Notes: generated by a model not told the origin, from the sequence alone. 64,000 nt of DNA from Leucobacter denitrificans (GCF_014396385.1 NZ_CP060716.1:1922001-1986000), one strand, 5' to 3'. Numbered from the stretch's first letter, positions 47,930 to 57,896 are shown. Translations and numbers: made by a program.

Positions 47930-48114
47930 TTCTTCACCTTTCGCGAAAACACCAGATCGATACGTGGTTCGGCGTGATTCTCGAACGAAACGGCCTGTAC
48001 GAACTCCCATCCGTCTCCTGCCCGTTCGCGAACCACCTGCTGATAATCCTTGGCGAGCAGCGATCCCTCTCGGCGACGCTGCACGGCAATGCTGACAAAC
48101 GAATATTCCTTCAT
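47926..48114 (-). CDS. DUF4177-type small protein
   Basis: Small soluble protein of 62 residues. The pattern MKEYSFVSIAV ... YQQVVRERAGDGWEFVQAVSF ... DLVFSRK is typical of the DUF4177 fold, one beta-alpha-beta unit. It overlaps the DUF2165 gene (ATGA at 47926-47929) and starts after AAGGAGG-like sequence. No function is known; the pairing with DUF2165 suggests joint action. Confidence 0.8.
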   Translation of the reverse strand: MKEYSFVSIAVQRRREGSLLAKDYQQVVRERAGDGWEFVQAVSFENHAEPRIDLVFSRKVKK

Positions 48115-48265
48115 GCGGGACCTCCTTGGCGCTTAGCATCGCAGTAATCAGGGGTTTTAGTGCTCATTCAGGCGCGGTTGTCGAAAATCGATGAGATCGC
48201 TATGTGTGGATCGAAGTACCTTTTCCGCCCTTGGTCGGTCTGGTTCGCGGTGCCACAAAACGCAA

Positions 48266-48297
48266 GGCGGGGCCGCACCTTTCGGTGCGACCCCGCC
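48266..48297 (-). terminator. Terminator of groEL
   Basis: GGCGGGGCCGCACC and GGTGCGACCCCGCC form a 14-bp stem with one mismatch and a TTTC loop, 19 bases after the groEL stop; the minus-strand tail runs into CGTTTTG. Confidence 0.85.
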
Positions 48298-48315
48298 ATT
48301 TGCAATCAGTGGGAC

Positions 48316-50026
<1,711 letters not shown>

Positions 50027-50034
50027 CCACAATT

Positions 50035-50061
50035 TTGGCACTCTCCTGCTGTGAGTGCAAG
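50035..50061 (-). promoter_or_regulatory. CIRCE element 2 (HrcA operator)
   Basis: TTGGCACTC, nine bases, GAGTGCAAG: a second, slightly weaker copy placed 35 bases from the first, so both dyads face the same promoter region about three helical turns apart. Confidence 0.8.
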
Positions 50062-50104
50062 AAGAGGTGCTCGCCTAAAGCGAACGCACCGAAGTTAGTC
50101 CGAG

Positions 50105-50710
50105 TTATCCTTCGTCTTTGCCGGGGCCCGCATAATCGGTGCCGAGCAGAACGACGAGTCTGGCCCCGTATTCGGTGTAGTCGGTTGAGGGGTAGGTGGA
50201 GATTCCGCCGAGCTCGCTTGCAAGACCCAGTGCCGCTGACTCGTCAGCGGGATCCGCAAAGAAGACCGCTGAGATCGTGACATCGGAACTCGCTGCGGGA
50301 GCAGCTGCCAGAATGGCGCCGAGCTGCTGCTCGGTGATGATTGGTGCGAGCCGCAGCGCGAGCTCACCGTCTGCCGACGTTCCATCGAGCAAAACGACCG
50401 TCGCCTCTGGATCGAGTTCAGCAGACACTTTCGGTGCCTCCTCGGTGGGCTTTTGCGTCTCAGAAGGCAGCGGAGGCAGGCTGCCCGTGGTGTTCGCGAT
50501 GTTCACGCCAATGATGCCAGCGGCGGTGAGCAGCGCTGCGCCAGCAAGGGTGATGAACACATACAGCCAAAACACCTTGGGCTGCGCCGTAACGCGGTGG
50601 GCCCCAACGCGACTCGAACGGGGAATATCGTCGAATCGGTCAGTCGGGTAGCTCTGAGTCGCAGTGCCGCGAGTTCGCTCGCTCCGCGCTGCCTCATGCT
50701 GCTGTGTCAC
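50105..50710 (-). CDS. LytR C-terminal-domain membrane protein
   Basis: Protein of 201 residues starting at GTG 50710. A charged cytoplasmic N-terminus precedes one membrane segment (about 46-70), then a Pro/Glu linker and an outside LytR_C-like domain with TVVLLDGTSADGELALRLAPII and a final ARLVVLLGTDYAG. The domain occurs free or fused to LCP enzymes that attach polymers to the cell wall; free forms have unknown function. It lies upstream of groEL and reads in the same direction. Confidence 0.8.
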   Translation of the reverse strand: MTQQHEAARSERTRGTATQSYPTDRFDDIPRSSRVGAHRVTAQPKVFWLYVFITLAGAALLTAAGIIGVNIANTTGSLPPLPSETQKPTEEAPKVSAELDPEATVVLLDGTSADGELALRLAPIITEQQLGAILAAAPAASSDVTISAVFFADPADESAALGLASELGGISTYPSTDYTEYGARLVVLLGTDYAGPGKDEG

Positions 50711-50832
50711 CCGTGTCCTCCGGTGGTATCAAACTTCAATTCGGTGTGGATCGTGCCACAGCCTACCGACCTAGAATAACCCGACCGGCTGCAAACAATC
50801 TTCAGGACACTGGGCTGGTCGATCCGCCCGAC

Positions 50833-51972
50833 TTACCCGAGCGAATCAGGAGCATAGATCGCGCGCGCCAGAGCGTCGATCACATCGGGGATGCGTGGGC
50901 CGCTCGCAAAAATCTTCGCATCGTCGATGTCGATAATGCGTCGATGCTCACCTGCAGCCGTGAGTGCGATGCTCGGTTGTGCCTCGAGCAGCCCATCGAC
51001 ACCGTTGGTGCTGTCGAGTCCCTTCGTCATCACAATGATGATGTCGGGGTTCATATCTATGAGTGCCTCGTCGGTCATTGGCCGCTGACCGACCCATCCG
51101 ACTTCTTCAGCCACGTCGACCACGCCCAGCGAATCAAAGAGTGAGTCGACGCTGCTGCCCTCACCGAAGAGGTAGAAAATTCCCGATCCACCGCGAACAT
51201 AGAGGAAAGCGACGCGGGGGACCTTGCTTTCGTCAGTGGGAATGAGGCGCGCGACCTCGGCTTCTTTTGCTGCGATCGCTGCTTCGACCGATGCATTGAG
51301 CTGATCGGCTGCCGAGGCAACACCGAGTGCGGCAGAAACCTGCTGAATTGCTTCAGCGCTGGTCTCGGGATCGACCGAGCGATCGATCACGACAACAGGG
51401 ATACCGGCGTTACGCATCGTGTTCACGAAGTCGATGCCACCGATGCTCAGGTCGGTGAGAATGAGCGTCGGCTCAAGGCCCAGGACCGATTCGGCCTCAA
51501 TATCGTGACCAGAGCGCACGACGAGCGGCAGATCTTCGACGCCGGGGAACTCAGTGGTCGCGTCGCGACCCACCAGTTGATCGCTGAGCCCGAGCGTGTA
51601 AATAATGTCGCTGAGCGTGCCGGTCAGCGAGATAGCGAGCACGCGTGACGTGTCGGTGATCTCGACCTCGACATCACCCGCGCGATCTTTCGACATCACG
51701 GTCGTGGGGAGCACAGCCTCGGGGGTTTCCTTGAGCGGCTCGATGCTCGGGGAACCAACGAGGGCGGTTGTGGCGCCCTCGTACGTTCTCGGATTGTCGA
51801 CAGGAGTGACTGAATCGAGCGGAGGTAGCTCCACCGTTGTGCTCGACGCGCTCGTCTCTGCTGGGCCTGCGGTCTGGCAACCGGTCAAAGCGATCGCGAG
51901 ACCGAGTGCGAGAGCAGTGCCAGCGCGGGCGCGCGATGAGCGAGACGCCCGACGGGCGTGTGAGTGAAGCAT
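50833..51972 (-). CDS. hmuT: Heme ABC transporter substrate-binding lipoprotein HmuT
   Basis: Surface lipoprotein of 379 residues from ATG 51972 with GGAGG upstream. The lipobox is IALTGC. The mature part has the two-lobe TroA/BtuF fold of metal-chelate binding proteins, for example DTSRVLAISLTGTLSDIIYTLGL, DLPLVVRSGHDIEAESVLGLEPTLIL and RIIDIDDAKIFASGPRIPDVID. Conserved heme ligands in the family are a His and a Tyr; His in SGHDIE is a candidate. It should receive heme from the HtaA proteins and pass it to HmuU. It is divergent from hmuUV, unlike the usual hmuTUV order. Confidence 0.88.
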   Translation of the reverse strand: MLHSHARRASRSSRARAGTALALGLAIALTGCQTAGPAETSASSTTVELPPLDSVTPVDNPRTYEGATTALVGSPSIEPLKETPEAVLPTTVMSKDRAGDVEVEITDTSRVLAISLTGTLSDIIYTLGLSDQLVGRDATTEFPGVEDLPLVVRSGHDIEAESVLGLEPTLILTDLSIGGIDFVNTMRNAGIPVVVIDRSVDPETSAEAIQQVSAALGVASAADQLNASVEAAIAAKEAEVARLIPTDESKVPRVAFLYVRGGSGIFYLFGEGSSVDSLFDSLGVVDVAEEVGWVGQRPMTDEALIDMNPDIIIVMTKGLDSTNGVDGLLEAQPSIALTAAGEHRRIIDIDDAKIFASGPRIPDVIDALARAIYAPDSLG

Positions 51973-51993
51973 CAAGTTCCTCCAAAAGGTGCC

Positions 51994-52012
51994 GGAGTAA
52001 GCTTAACCTTTG
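51994..52012 (-). promoter_or_regulatory. Possible DtxR-type box between hmuT and hmuU
   Basis: On the minus strand AAAGGTTAAGCTTACTCCG matches the DtxR consensus at about 11 of 19 positions, including AGGTTA and CT.AC. It lies 20 bases upstream of hmuT in the divergent promoter region. The match is weaker than at 42771. Confidence 0.45.
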
Positions 52013-52109
52013 AAAGATATGATGAAGTGAGAATTTTCTCAGTCAACACGTTTGGTCGGGCGCTTTTTCGCGCCGCACAGAACTTCAATGTAAGGATCAC
52101 CGCGCGCGC

Positions 52110-53177
52110 ATGAACAGCCCCGATCGCACCGTGCACAAGCGTCACGGACGTCGCGTCCCGCTGCTCTACGTCGTACTCTCGGTGCTGCTCGTGTTCGGCG
52201 TGCTCGTCTCGGCTGGCACCGGCCAACTCGCGATCCCACCGCAGGAGGTGCTCGGGTCGATCCTGCATCGCATCGGAATTGACTGGCTGCCGCTGCCGAG
52301 CGTGAACGCGGGGGACCAGGCGCTCTGGGCGATCCGCTTCCCGCGCGTCGCGATGGCGGTGCTCGTTGGTATTGGGCTCGCGGTCTCGGGTCTCGTGATG
52401 CAGGCGATCTTCGGCAACCCGCTCGCTGAGCCCGGCGTTATCGGTATTTCTTCGGGTGCTGCGGTCGGTGCTGGCATCTCGATTGTCTTTGGCCTCACGG
52501 TGTTCGGCGAGTGGACCACCGCGGTCCTCGCGTTTCTCACGGGTCTCGCGGCAACGCTCGTCGTGTACGTGATGAGCCGCGCCGACGGCCGCACCGAGGT
52601 TGTCACCCTCGTGCTCACCGGTATCGCAGTGAACGCAATCGGCGGCGCGGCCATTGCAGGGCTCACCTTCGTCGGCGACACCCAGTCGCGCGAGGCCATC
52701 GTGTTCTGGCAGCTCGGCAGCCTCAAGGGCATGGGGTGGACCCAGGTCATGATCGTGACCCCGATCATCGCGATCGGTCTCATCGCCGCATATCTCTCGG
52801 GCCGCAAGCTCGACCTCCTCGCACTTGGCGAGCGCAACGCACGGCACCTCGGCGTGAACGTTGAATTATTGCGGATCGGCATGATCCTTGTCGTCTCTCT
52901 ACTTGTTGGGGCGGCCGTCGCGTTTGCTGGCATCATTTCGTTTGTGGGCCTCGTGATCCCTCACCTCATGCGCATGATTATGGGACCCGCGCACCTTCCG
53001 CTCATCACCGCTTCTGCGCTCGCTGGCGCGCTGCTCATGACCCTCGCTGACCTCGCAGCTCGCACGATCGTGCCTATGGCTGAATTGCCAATCGGCATTC
53101 TCACCGCGCTCGTCGGTGGCCCGTTCTTCTTCTGGCTGCTCAGGCGCACACGCAAGCGCTCGGGAGGGTGGGGATAA
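52110..53177 (+). CDS. hmuU: Heme ABC transporter permease HmuU (FecCD family)
   Basis: Membrane permease of 355 residues, FecCD/BtuC type with about ten segments. Family stretches are WAIRFPRVAMAVLVGIGLAVSG near residue 71, GNPLAEPGVIGISSGAAVG, FWQLGSLKGMGW and VGLVIPHLMRMIMGPAH. An extra basic N-terminus (HKRHGRR) precedes the first segment. It overlaps hmuV by one base, and the two form the import pore and motor. Confidence 0.92.
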   Translation: MNSPDRTVHKRHGRRVPLLYVVLSVLLVFGVLVSAGTGQLAIPPQEVLGSILHRIGIDWLPLPSVNAGDQALWAIRFPRVAMAVLVGIGLAVSGLVMQAIFGNPLAEPGVIGISSGAAVGAGISIVFGLTVFGEWTTAVLAFLTGLAATLVVYVMSRADGRTEVVTLVLTGIAVNAIGGAAIAGLTFVGDTQSREAIVFWQLGSLKGMGWTQVMIVTPIIAIGLIAAYLSGRKLDLLALGERNARHLGVNVELLRIGMILVVSLLVGAAVAFAGIISFVGLVIPHLMRMIMGPAHLPLITASALAGALLMTLADLAARTIVPMAELPIGILTALVGGPFFFWLLRRTRKRSGGWG

Positions 53178-53998
53178 TGGCCGCGCGACACATCGGGCTC
53201 CCCACGCGGGTCGCCGCCGGAACCGTCGTTTACTCAGCGACCGGCATCACGCTCGAGCGCGGCAGGCGTCGCCTGCTCGACGAGGTGAACCTTGAGGTGC
53301 GTGCGGGTGAGGTGCTCTCGCTGCTCGGGCCGAATGGCGCGGGCAAGTCGACACTATTGCGGATCCTCTCAGGCGATCTTGAGCCCGACGCTGGCACCGT
53401 GATGTTCGGCGGCCGCAACCTCAAGGAGTGGTCGTTGCTCGACCTCTCGCGTCGACGCAGCGTGCTGTTGCAGGACAACCAACTGCTCTTCCCGTTCACG
53501 GTTCATCAGGTCGTCGAAATGGGGCGTGCTCCCTGGCGGCGCACAGCACTCGAAGACGAAGACAATGAGGCGATTAGCGAGTCCATCGAGGCGACCGACA
53601 TCGGTCACCTCGGGAGTCGGCGCGTACCCTCGCTCTCGGGTGGCGAGCGAGCGCGCACAGCCTTTGCCCGCGTCATTGCGGGTCGCACTGGCATGCTCAT
53701 GCTCGACGAGCCAACCGCTGCGCTCGACCTTGGTCACCAGGAGGCAGTGCTCACGCTTGCGCGCGAGCGCGCCGCAGAGGGAGATGCGGTGCTCATCGTG
53801 CTGCACGATCTCAACCTTGCCGCCGCGTACTCCGACCGCATCGCGCTGCTGCGCGAGGGCCAACTTGTCGCTTGTGGCGAGCCGTCTGAGGTGCTCAACG
53901 CAGAGACATTGAGCGAGGTGTATCGCACCCCGGTCGAGGTGATCCCGCACCCCACCACCGGGCACGGCATCGTGCTGCCGATCCGTAGTCAGGGCTGA
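53177..53998 (+). CDS. hmuV: Heme ABC transporter ATP-binding protein HmuV
   Basis: ATPase of 273 residues from ATG 53177, one base overlapping the hmuU stop and following GGAGGGTGGGG. Walker A is LGPNGAGKST, the signature reads LSGGERARTAFARVIAG, and Walker B is LMLDEPTAALDLGHQ with HDLNLAA as H-loop. These features match heme and siderophore importer ATPases. The gene ends 15 bases before tRNA-Ala. Confidence 0.93.
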   Translation: MAARHIGLPTRVAAGTVVYSATGITLERGRRRLLDEVNLEVRAGEVLSLLGPNGAGKSTLLRILSGDLEPDAGTVMFGGRNLKEWSLLDLSRRRSVLLQDNQLLFPFTVHQVVEMGRAPWRRTALEDEDNEAISESIEATDIGHLGSRRVPSLSGGERARTAFARVIAGRTGMLMLDEPTAALDLGHQEAVLTLARERAAEGDAVLIVLHDLNLAAAYSDRIALLREGQLVACGEPSEVLNAETLSEVYRTPVEVIPHPTTGHGIVLPIRSQG

Positions 53999-54013
53999 TA
54001 ATCTGGCCCGTAC

Positions 54014-54086
<73 letters not shown>

Positions 54087-54131
54087 CTACTGGTCCACCA
54101 TTGATCTGACATCGTGACGCTGGGCGCCCAG

Positions 54132-54815
54132 TCACCGCGCACTCAGCGATGCGCGAACCGTTTCAAGGAAGGCGGCCGGGTCGTCGGCCCAGAACCTGAG
54201 CACGGTGATCTCGTGGGTGCCGCCCTTCGGATGTAGGCCAGGTAGTTGGATCTTGGTCGGTCGTTCGAAAGAGATCTCAAGGTTCGTCTCGTGCGAGATT
54301 CTCACCGCGCAGACGGTTTCGTCTCCTTCGACGAACACTCGGCCTTTGATACGGTCTGGATCATTCGGATCCACTGCCGTGTCAAACCGCCTGATCGAAG
54401 CGAATTCGTCCCAGGGCACGAAAATGTCGAGTTCCAGCCCCTCACGCACGCGAATTCCCTCAGCTGAAACAGTGTGTGGCCGGGTAAGGAACGCGCAGAG
54501 CAAACCGATCATCCAGGTCAGCCCCCAGATGCCAATTGCGAGGAAGAAGATGCGCACGGGAAGCCAGCGGTGCACGATCGCATCGAGAATCGGGATCTCG
54601 ACTGCCGAAAGCACCATGAAAATGATGAGAACGGTGAGCACCGGGCGATGGTAGGTGAAGCCGCGACCTCCGATAGGGATCAGCGGCTTTCGTGCGATTG
54701 CACGCCACAGGCTCACGTAGATGCGCAGTTCGACTTTCACCGCACGTTGCGCGAGGTTGCCAGCCCTGCGCCAGAACGAAGCAGCAGGGAGTGTGGGCGG
54801 GAGCGACGTTGTCAC
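54132..54815 (-). CDS. Hypothetical membrane protein with PH-like C-terminal domain
   Basis: Protein of 227 residues from GTG 54815, which overlaps the MarR stop and follows GGAGG. Two membrane segments (about 60-80 and 90-112) are followed by a ~110-residue beta-rich domain starting RPHTVSAEGIRVREGLELDIFVPWDEFASI, reminiscent of bacterial PH-like domains. I do not recognise a named family. Coupling to the MarR gene suggests that MarR controls it. Confidence 0.7.
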   Translation of the reverse strand: MTTSLPPTLPAASFWRRAGNLAQRAVKVELRIYVSLWRAIARKPLIPIGGRGFTYHRPVLTVLIIFMVLSAVEIPILDAIVHRWLPVRIFFLAIGIWGLTWMIGLLCAFLTRPHTVSAEGIRVREGLELDIFVPWDEFASIRRFDTAVDPNDPDRIKGRVFVEGDETVCAVRISHETNLEISFERPTKIQLPGLHPKGGTHEITVLRFWADDPAAFLETVRASLSAR

Positions 54816-55279
54816 TTTTCCTCCCACTCAATGTCGCGGTAGGTCACTTCCTCGCCGCTCACGAGTGCATTCAGGCGAGCGAGGACAGCGTCGATGCCAC
54901 GTTCGAATACTCCGCGGTCTTGGGGATCGACAGCCTGCAGGAGCAACTCGGAGAGTCGTGCGTGATCTTCGCGCATGCGGCTCATCATGCGCGAGGCTTC
55001 GTCCGTGAGCGTCACGAGCACGGCCCTGCGGTCCCCCGGGTTCGGGGCTCTGTATACGTAGCCGGTAGCCTCCAACCCATCGACGAGCGCGGAGATGTTT
55101 CGTGGGGTCGAGCCCAGCGCTTCGGCAAGGACTCGCTGGGGTGACGGGCCCGAATGCAGGAGAACCCAGAGCAGGTGCACGCGGGGTTCAGTGAGAGTGG
55201 TGCCTGCGAACGAGCGCTGTGTGTCCTCGTGGAGCAGGCTGCTGATCGCTAGGAGTCGGTCGAGGATAGTGGATCGCAC
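54812..55279 (-). CDS. MarR-family transcriptional regulator
   Basis: Winged-helix regulator of 155 residues from GTG 55279. The recognition region reads QRVLAEALGSTPRNISALVDGLEATGYVYR and the wing NPGDRRAVLVTLTDEASRMM, the DRR signature of MarR proteins. It heads a two-gene unit with the membrane protein at 54132. AT-rich repeats just upstream (55282-55313) are likely its own binding site. Confidence 0.92.
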   Translation of the reverse strand: MRSTILDRLLAISSLLHEDTQRSFAGTTLTEPRVHLLWVLLHSGPSPQRVLAEALGSTPRNISALVDGLEATGYVYRAPNPGDRRAVLVTLTDEASRMMSRMREDHARLSELLLQAVDPQDRGVFERGIDAVLARLNALVSGEEVTYRDIEWEEK

Positions 55280-55281
55280 GT

Positions 55282-55313
55282 TAGTTACAGTAGCACATAG
55301 TTACATTCGGTAA
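55282..55313 (-). promoter_or_regulatory. AT-rich repeats upstream of the MarR gene
   Basis: TAGTTAC occurs twice, 16 bases apart (55282 and 55298), and TTAC-ATTCG-GTAA forms a small dyad at 55301-55313. This is a suitable place and form for MarR autorepression. Confidence 0.45.
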
Positions 55314-55381
55314 TTAAAAAGCTGTGGAGAATATGGCTCAGGTTTTTTTGGCCCGAGAGTTTCGGTAAGCTACTGGGGTTG

Positions 55382-55456
55382 GCCCCTATAGCTCAGCGGT
55401 AGAGCTACGGACTTTTAATCCGCAGGTCGCAGGTTCGATCCCTGCTGGGGGCACCA
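55382..55456 (+). tRNA. tRNA-Lys (anticodon TTT)
   Basis: Acceptor GCCCCTA pairs with TGGGGGC, D-arm GCTC/GAGC, anticodon loop CTTTTAA giving TTT, T-arm GCAGG-TTCGATC-CCTGC, discriminator A and encoded CCA at 55454-55456. It reads AAA and AAG. Confidence 0.96.
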
Positions 55457-55592
55457 CCACAAATAAGCAAAATGCCTGGTCAGAAACATTTCCTGTCTGG
55501 GCATTTTAATTGTCTCATTATCCGCAGGTCGGCGTGGGGCATACGTGGGGCTGGCCTAGTGCTGGCCCCTCACTTGACTATTCGGGAAAGCA

Positions 55593-55630
55593 AAGGGCGG
55601 GGTAGCCAGAAATCTGACAGCCCCGCCCTT
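55593..55630 (-). terminator. Terminator of the cold-shock gene
   Basis: AAGGGCGGGG and CCCCGCCCTT form a perfect 10-bp stem with an 18-base loop, 15 bases past the csp stop; the minus strand continues TGCTTTCCC. Confidence 0.75.
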
Positions 55631-55644
55631 GCTGAGTTCAGCAG

Positions 55645-55848
55645 TTACAGTACGAGAATATTCGCAGCCTGCATGCCCTTCGGGCCGCGTTCTGCATCGA
55701 AGCTAACCTTCTGGTTCTCTTCGAGGCTGCGGAAGCCTCCACTGTTGATCGCGCTGAAGTGCGCGAACAGGTCCGCGGTGCCATCGTCGGGTGAGATGAA
55801 ACCGAAGCCCTTGTCGGAGTTGAACCATTTGACGGTGCCTGTGGCCAT
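55645..55848 (-). CDS. cspA: Cold-shock protein, CspA family
   Basis: Single-domain RNA chaperone of 67 residues from ATG 55848 (the frame is open further upstream, but the family starts here). RNA-binding motifs are KGFGFI and DLFAHFSAI. About 250 bases without a gene precede it, long enough for the structured leader found in many cold-shock mRNAs. The C-terminus ends [13 protein letters not shown], typical of actinobacterial members. Confidence 0.96.
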   Translation of the reverse strand: MATGTVKWFNSDKGFGFISPDDGTADLFAHFSAINSGGFRSLEENQKVSFDAERGPKGMQAANILVL

Positions 55849-56097
55849 GACGTCGTTCCTTAATTGTCTGGGATCACGAATGATCAATATCTGCACGGGG
55901 ATTCCCATGCGCAAGTGATGCTTGTTGGTGGTACGCGTGAGCTCGCATCAGTTCTACGCGTGAGGGGCGGTGATTCAAATACTGTTCAACCGTCTGGTTG
56001 AGCTTTCAAGTCGGTCCGAGATTGCTCGGCAGAAACGCAACTTCCTGTGCCCCTCCGATAGATACTACACCAGTAGGTGGAATGCCCCGGCATATGT

Positions 56098-56220
56098 CTA
56101 CTTGCGGTTGCTGAGCAGTGTGGCTGCTGCCTGGTTTTTGATCCGCTTCGCCGCCTTCTTCTCTTTCGCGGTTGATGCTGCGGGTTTCTTGACGGCCTTC
56201 TGGCCTTTGTCTTTGGACAT
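56098..56220 (-). CDS. Very small Lys/Ala-rich basic protein
   Basis: A 40-residue frame with ATG 56220, preceded by GAGGACACAGAG, and stop at 56098. The product starts MSKDKGQKAVKKPAAS and ends LLSNRK; about one residue in four is Lys or Arg, with no Cys and no hydrophobic core. It is probably unstructured and might bind nucleic acid. Similar tiny Lys-rich proteins are common in actinobacteria but uncharacterised. It precedes cspA in the same direction. Confidence 0.7.
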   Translation of the reverse strand: MSKDKGQKAVKKPAASTAKEKKAAKRIKNQAAATLLSNRK

Positions 56221-56350
56221 CTCTGTGTCCTCATTTCCGGGCGTATGCGCCCTTCCCCGACCATAGCCCATCAGTGTGTGGGCTTCACAGCTAGGAGTTC
56301 GCTTTGGCGATCCTCATCAATCACGCGCCCTGTGGGGCGGCAAGAACGGT

Positions 56351-56551
56351 ATGAAGCATGGCCCCACCGTGAGAGAGCTACTGCAGCATACGCAGACACG
56401 GAGCGACATGTACCGGGATTCCCATGCTGTCGATATTGTGCTTGTCGGCTCTGATTCAATCGAAACCGTCAAAGTTACTCATTCCACTTATTTCAGGGAT
56501 GGATCGATGCCGCTCATTGAACGTTCTCTTAGAGAGCCTTCATCGCTCTAG
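56351..56551 (+). CDS. Hypothetical protein, doubtful
   Basis: A 66-residue frame starting MKHGPTVRELLQHTQTRS. It has a protein-like mix of residues and no membrane segment, but base composition is lower in GC than its neighbours, and no clear ribosome binding site precedes the ATG. I do not recognise it. It may be a real small gene or a fragment of an older one; a longer start at 56276 is possible. Confidence 0.35.
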   Translation: MKHGPTVRELLQHTQTRSDMYRDSHAVDIVLVGSDSIETVKVTHSTYFRDGSMPLIERSLREPSSL

Positions 56552-56722
56552 GTCATTTTGACATGATGCCCCGTGTCCTCGATTTTCGGAGTTGAGGGTG
56601 CGGGGCTCTTTTCGTTCTGATTGCTGGCAGTGTTCACAGGCTCGGTTTCAAGGACTCGGTGCGAGGTATCGTCAGGGTAGAGGCACAAGAACTCTTGAGC
56701 CTCAATAGAAAGCAGGGACATA

Positions 56723-56845
56723 ATGTCCGACGAAAAGCGAAATCCTAACACTCAGAACATGGCTGAGAAGCCCGCTGAGAAGCGCGATGACAAAGACCAA
56801 GCCACGGAGAAGGGGAAGGTTCAGAGCCGCCCCAGCGCCGAGTAA
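56723..56845 (+). CDS. Very small hydrophilic charged protein
   Basis: A 40-residue frame from ATG 56723 with CAGGGA upstream, ending at 56845. The product starts MSDEKRNPNTQNMAEKPAEK and is almost entirely Lys, Glu, Asp, Gln and small residues, so it should be disordered. A strong hairpin follows within 20 bases, supporting a real transcript. Function unknown; it may be a stress-related hydrophilin-like peptide. Confidence 0.65.
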   Translation: MSDEKRNPNTQNMAEKPAEKRDDKDQATEKGKVQSRPSAE

Positions 56846-56863
56846 CGGACTCAGAGATTCCTG

Positions 56864-56898
56864 AGCCCTGCACCTACCATCTCGGTGGGTGTAGGGCT
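56864..56898 (+). terminator. Terminator after the small charged gene
   Basis: A 15-bp stem (AGCCCTGCACCTACC with GGTGGGTGTAGGGCT, two G-U pairs) and a 5-base loop are followed by TCTTTAAAATT. Confidence 0.8.
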
Positions 56899-57143
56899 TC
56901 TTTAAAATTATCATCGTCGATGAGATGCACGGAGCATCCCTCAGCATCGTTACTCATGTCTCCACTGTTCGTGTCCGGAGTGGGTTCCTGCGTTGTCGGC
57001 GAAACGGGCTGAGTGTGTTCGCCGCTTGCGCAGCCCAACGGCTGTCAGCCGCGAGCATTATTTGATACGGCTCTGAAAGTAGCGAAGCGAGTGAAAGGTC
57101 ATCGGTGGCGAACCGTGAGCACATCCCTACCGCGAGCACATCC
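56899..57143. other. Non-coding stretch, no gene recognised
   Basis: No frame here has both a credible start site and protein-like composition. GC content is lower than in the flanks. A tandem repeat lies at the right end (57117-57148). Confidence 0.5.
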
Positions 57144-57148
57144 CTACC
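57117..57148. repeat. Two-copy 15-bp direct repeat
   Basis: GAGCACATCCCTACC occurs at 57117 and again at 57134, a 17-base period. The second copy runs into the stop codon of the small acidic gene. It may be a small duplication or a binding site. Confidence 0.8.
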
Positions 57149-57320
57149 CGTAGGGGTTCACGGTCGGCTCGTGGTCTTCGAGGTCGCGAATCAGCGCTGG
57201 GTCTTCGTCGCCTTTGCGCGGATCCACATCGTCATCTGAGTGGTCGGTCGCCCCGTCCATGACGGGCTCGTCGAGCGTCTCCTCGGGCTTTTCGTAGTCC
57301 TCGGGTTTCTTCTCGTTCAT
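57144..57320 (-). CDS. Small acidic protein, unknown
   Basis: A 58-residue frame from ATG 57320 to a TAG at 57144. The product begins MNEKKPEDYEKPEETLDEPV and ends EPTVNPYG; about 40 percent of residues are Asp or Glu. It has no hydrophobic core and is probably disordered. GGAAAC lies upstream as a weak ribosome site. Codon choice is GC-rich and normal for this genome, which supports it as a real gene. Confidence 0.65.
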   Translation of the reverse strand: MNEKKPEDYEKPEETLDEPVMDGATDHSDDDVDPRKGDEDPALIRDLEDHEPTVNPYG

Positions 57321-57473
57321 GATGTTTCCAATTCCTCCACATCGAAGTTCTGATTGAGTAAAGCTTGGAACAGTCCGCGACGCACTTGAAGGGGGTTGCG
57401 CGAGGCGTGACAGATGTGCAATTGATCAGAAATCAAGAAGTCAAGACGAGCCCGCGCGCATAGTGTGGTGCAC

Positions 57474-57887
57474 ATGAATATCACTATCCACACCACAGTT
57501 CTTCCGCACATTGACCCCGAAGCATCACTTGCCTTCTATCGCGACGCACTCGATTTCGAGGTGCGCAGCGATGTGGGGCAGGGTGAAATGCGGTGGATCA
57601 CGGTTGGTCCAAAGAACCAGCCCGAAACCTGCATTCTGCTCGCGCCGCCGTTCGCCGACCCAGGTATCACCGATGATGAGAAGCGCGTCGTTACCGAGAT
57701 GATGGCGAAGGGCACATATGGGTGGATCATGCTCGCCGCCCCAAACCTCGACGAAACGTTTGAGCGCGTGCAAGGCCACGATGTTGAGGTCGTACAGGAG
57801 CCGACCGACCAGCCGTATGGCACCCGGGATTGCGCATTCAGAGATCCGGCAGGCAACATGGTGCGCATTCAAGAGGTCGCCGGGTAA
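57474..57887 (+). CDS. VOC-family (glyoxalase-like) protein
   Basis: Protein of 137 residues from ATG 57474. The two beta-alpha-beta-beta-beta units of the fold are visible: ITIHTTVLPHIDPEASLAFY at the start and a second unit ending TRDCAFRDPAGNMVRIQEV. Family members bind a metal and act as lyases, dioxygenases or drug-binding proteins; this type often lacks a known substrate. It lies 9 bases before an AraC gene, a pairing seen often in actinobacteria. Confidence 0.87.
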   Translation: MNITIHTTVLPHIDPEASLAFYRDALDFEVRSDVGQGEMRWITVGPKNQPETCILLAPPFADPGITDDEKRVVTEMMAKGTYGWIMLAAPNLDETFERVQGHDVEVVQEPTDQPYGTRDCAFRDPAGNMVRIQEVAG

Positions 57888-57896
57888 CCTACGAAC

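Noticed and set aside
55986..56264. Arg-rich 92-codon frame on the minus strand
   Set aside because: It is an out-of-frame reading over the better-supported 40-residue Lys-rich gene at 56098-56220.
56954..57139. 61-codon frame on the minus strand
   Set aside because: No ribosome binding site and a composition like random translation of the intergenic DNA.
57317..57511. 64-codon frame upstream of the VOC gene on the minus strand
   Set aside because: It overlaps the VOC start region and the small acidic gene start, has no ribosome site and an improbable composition.
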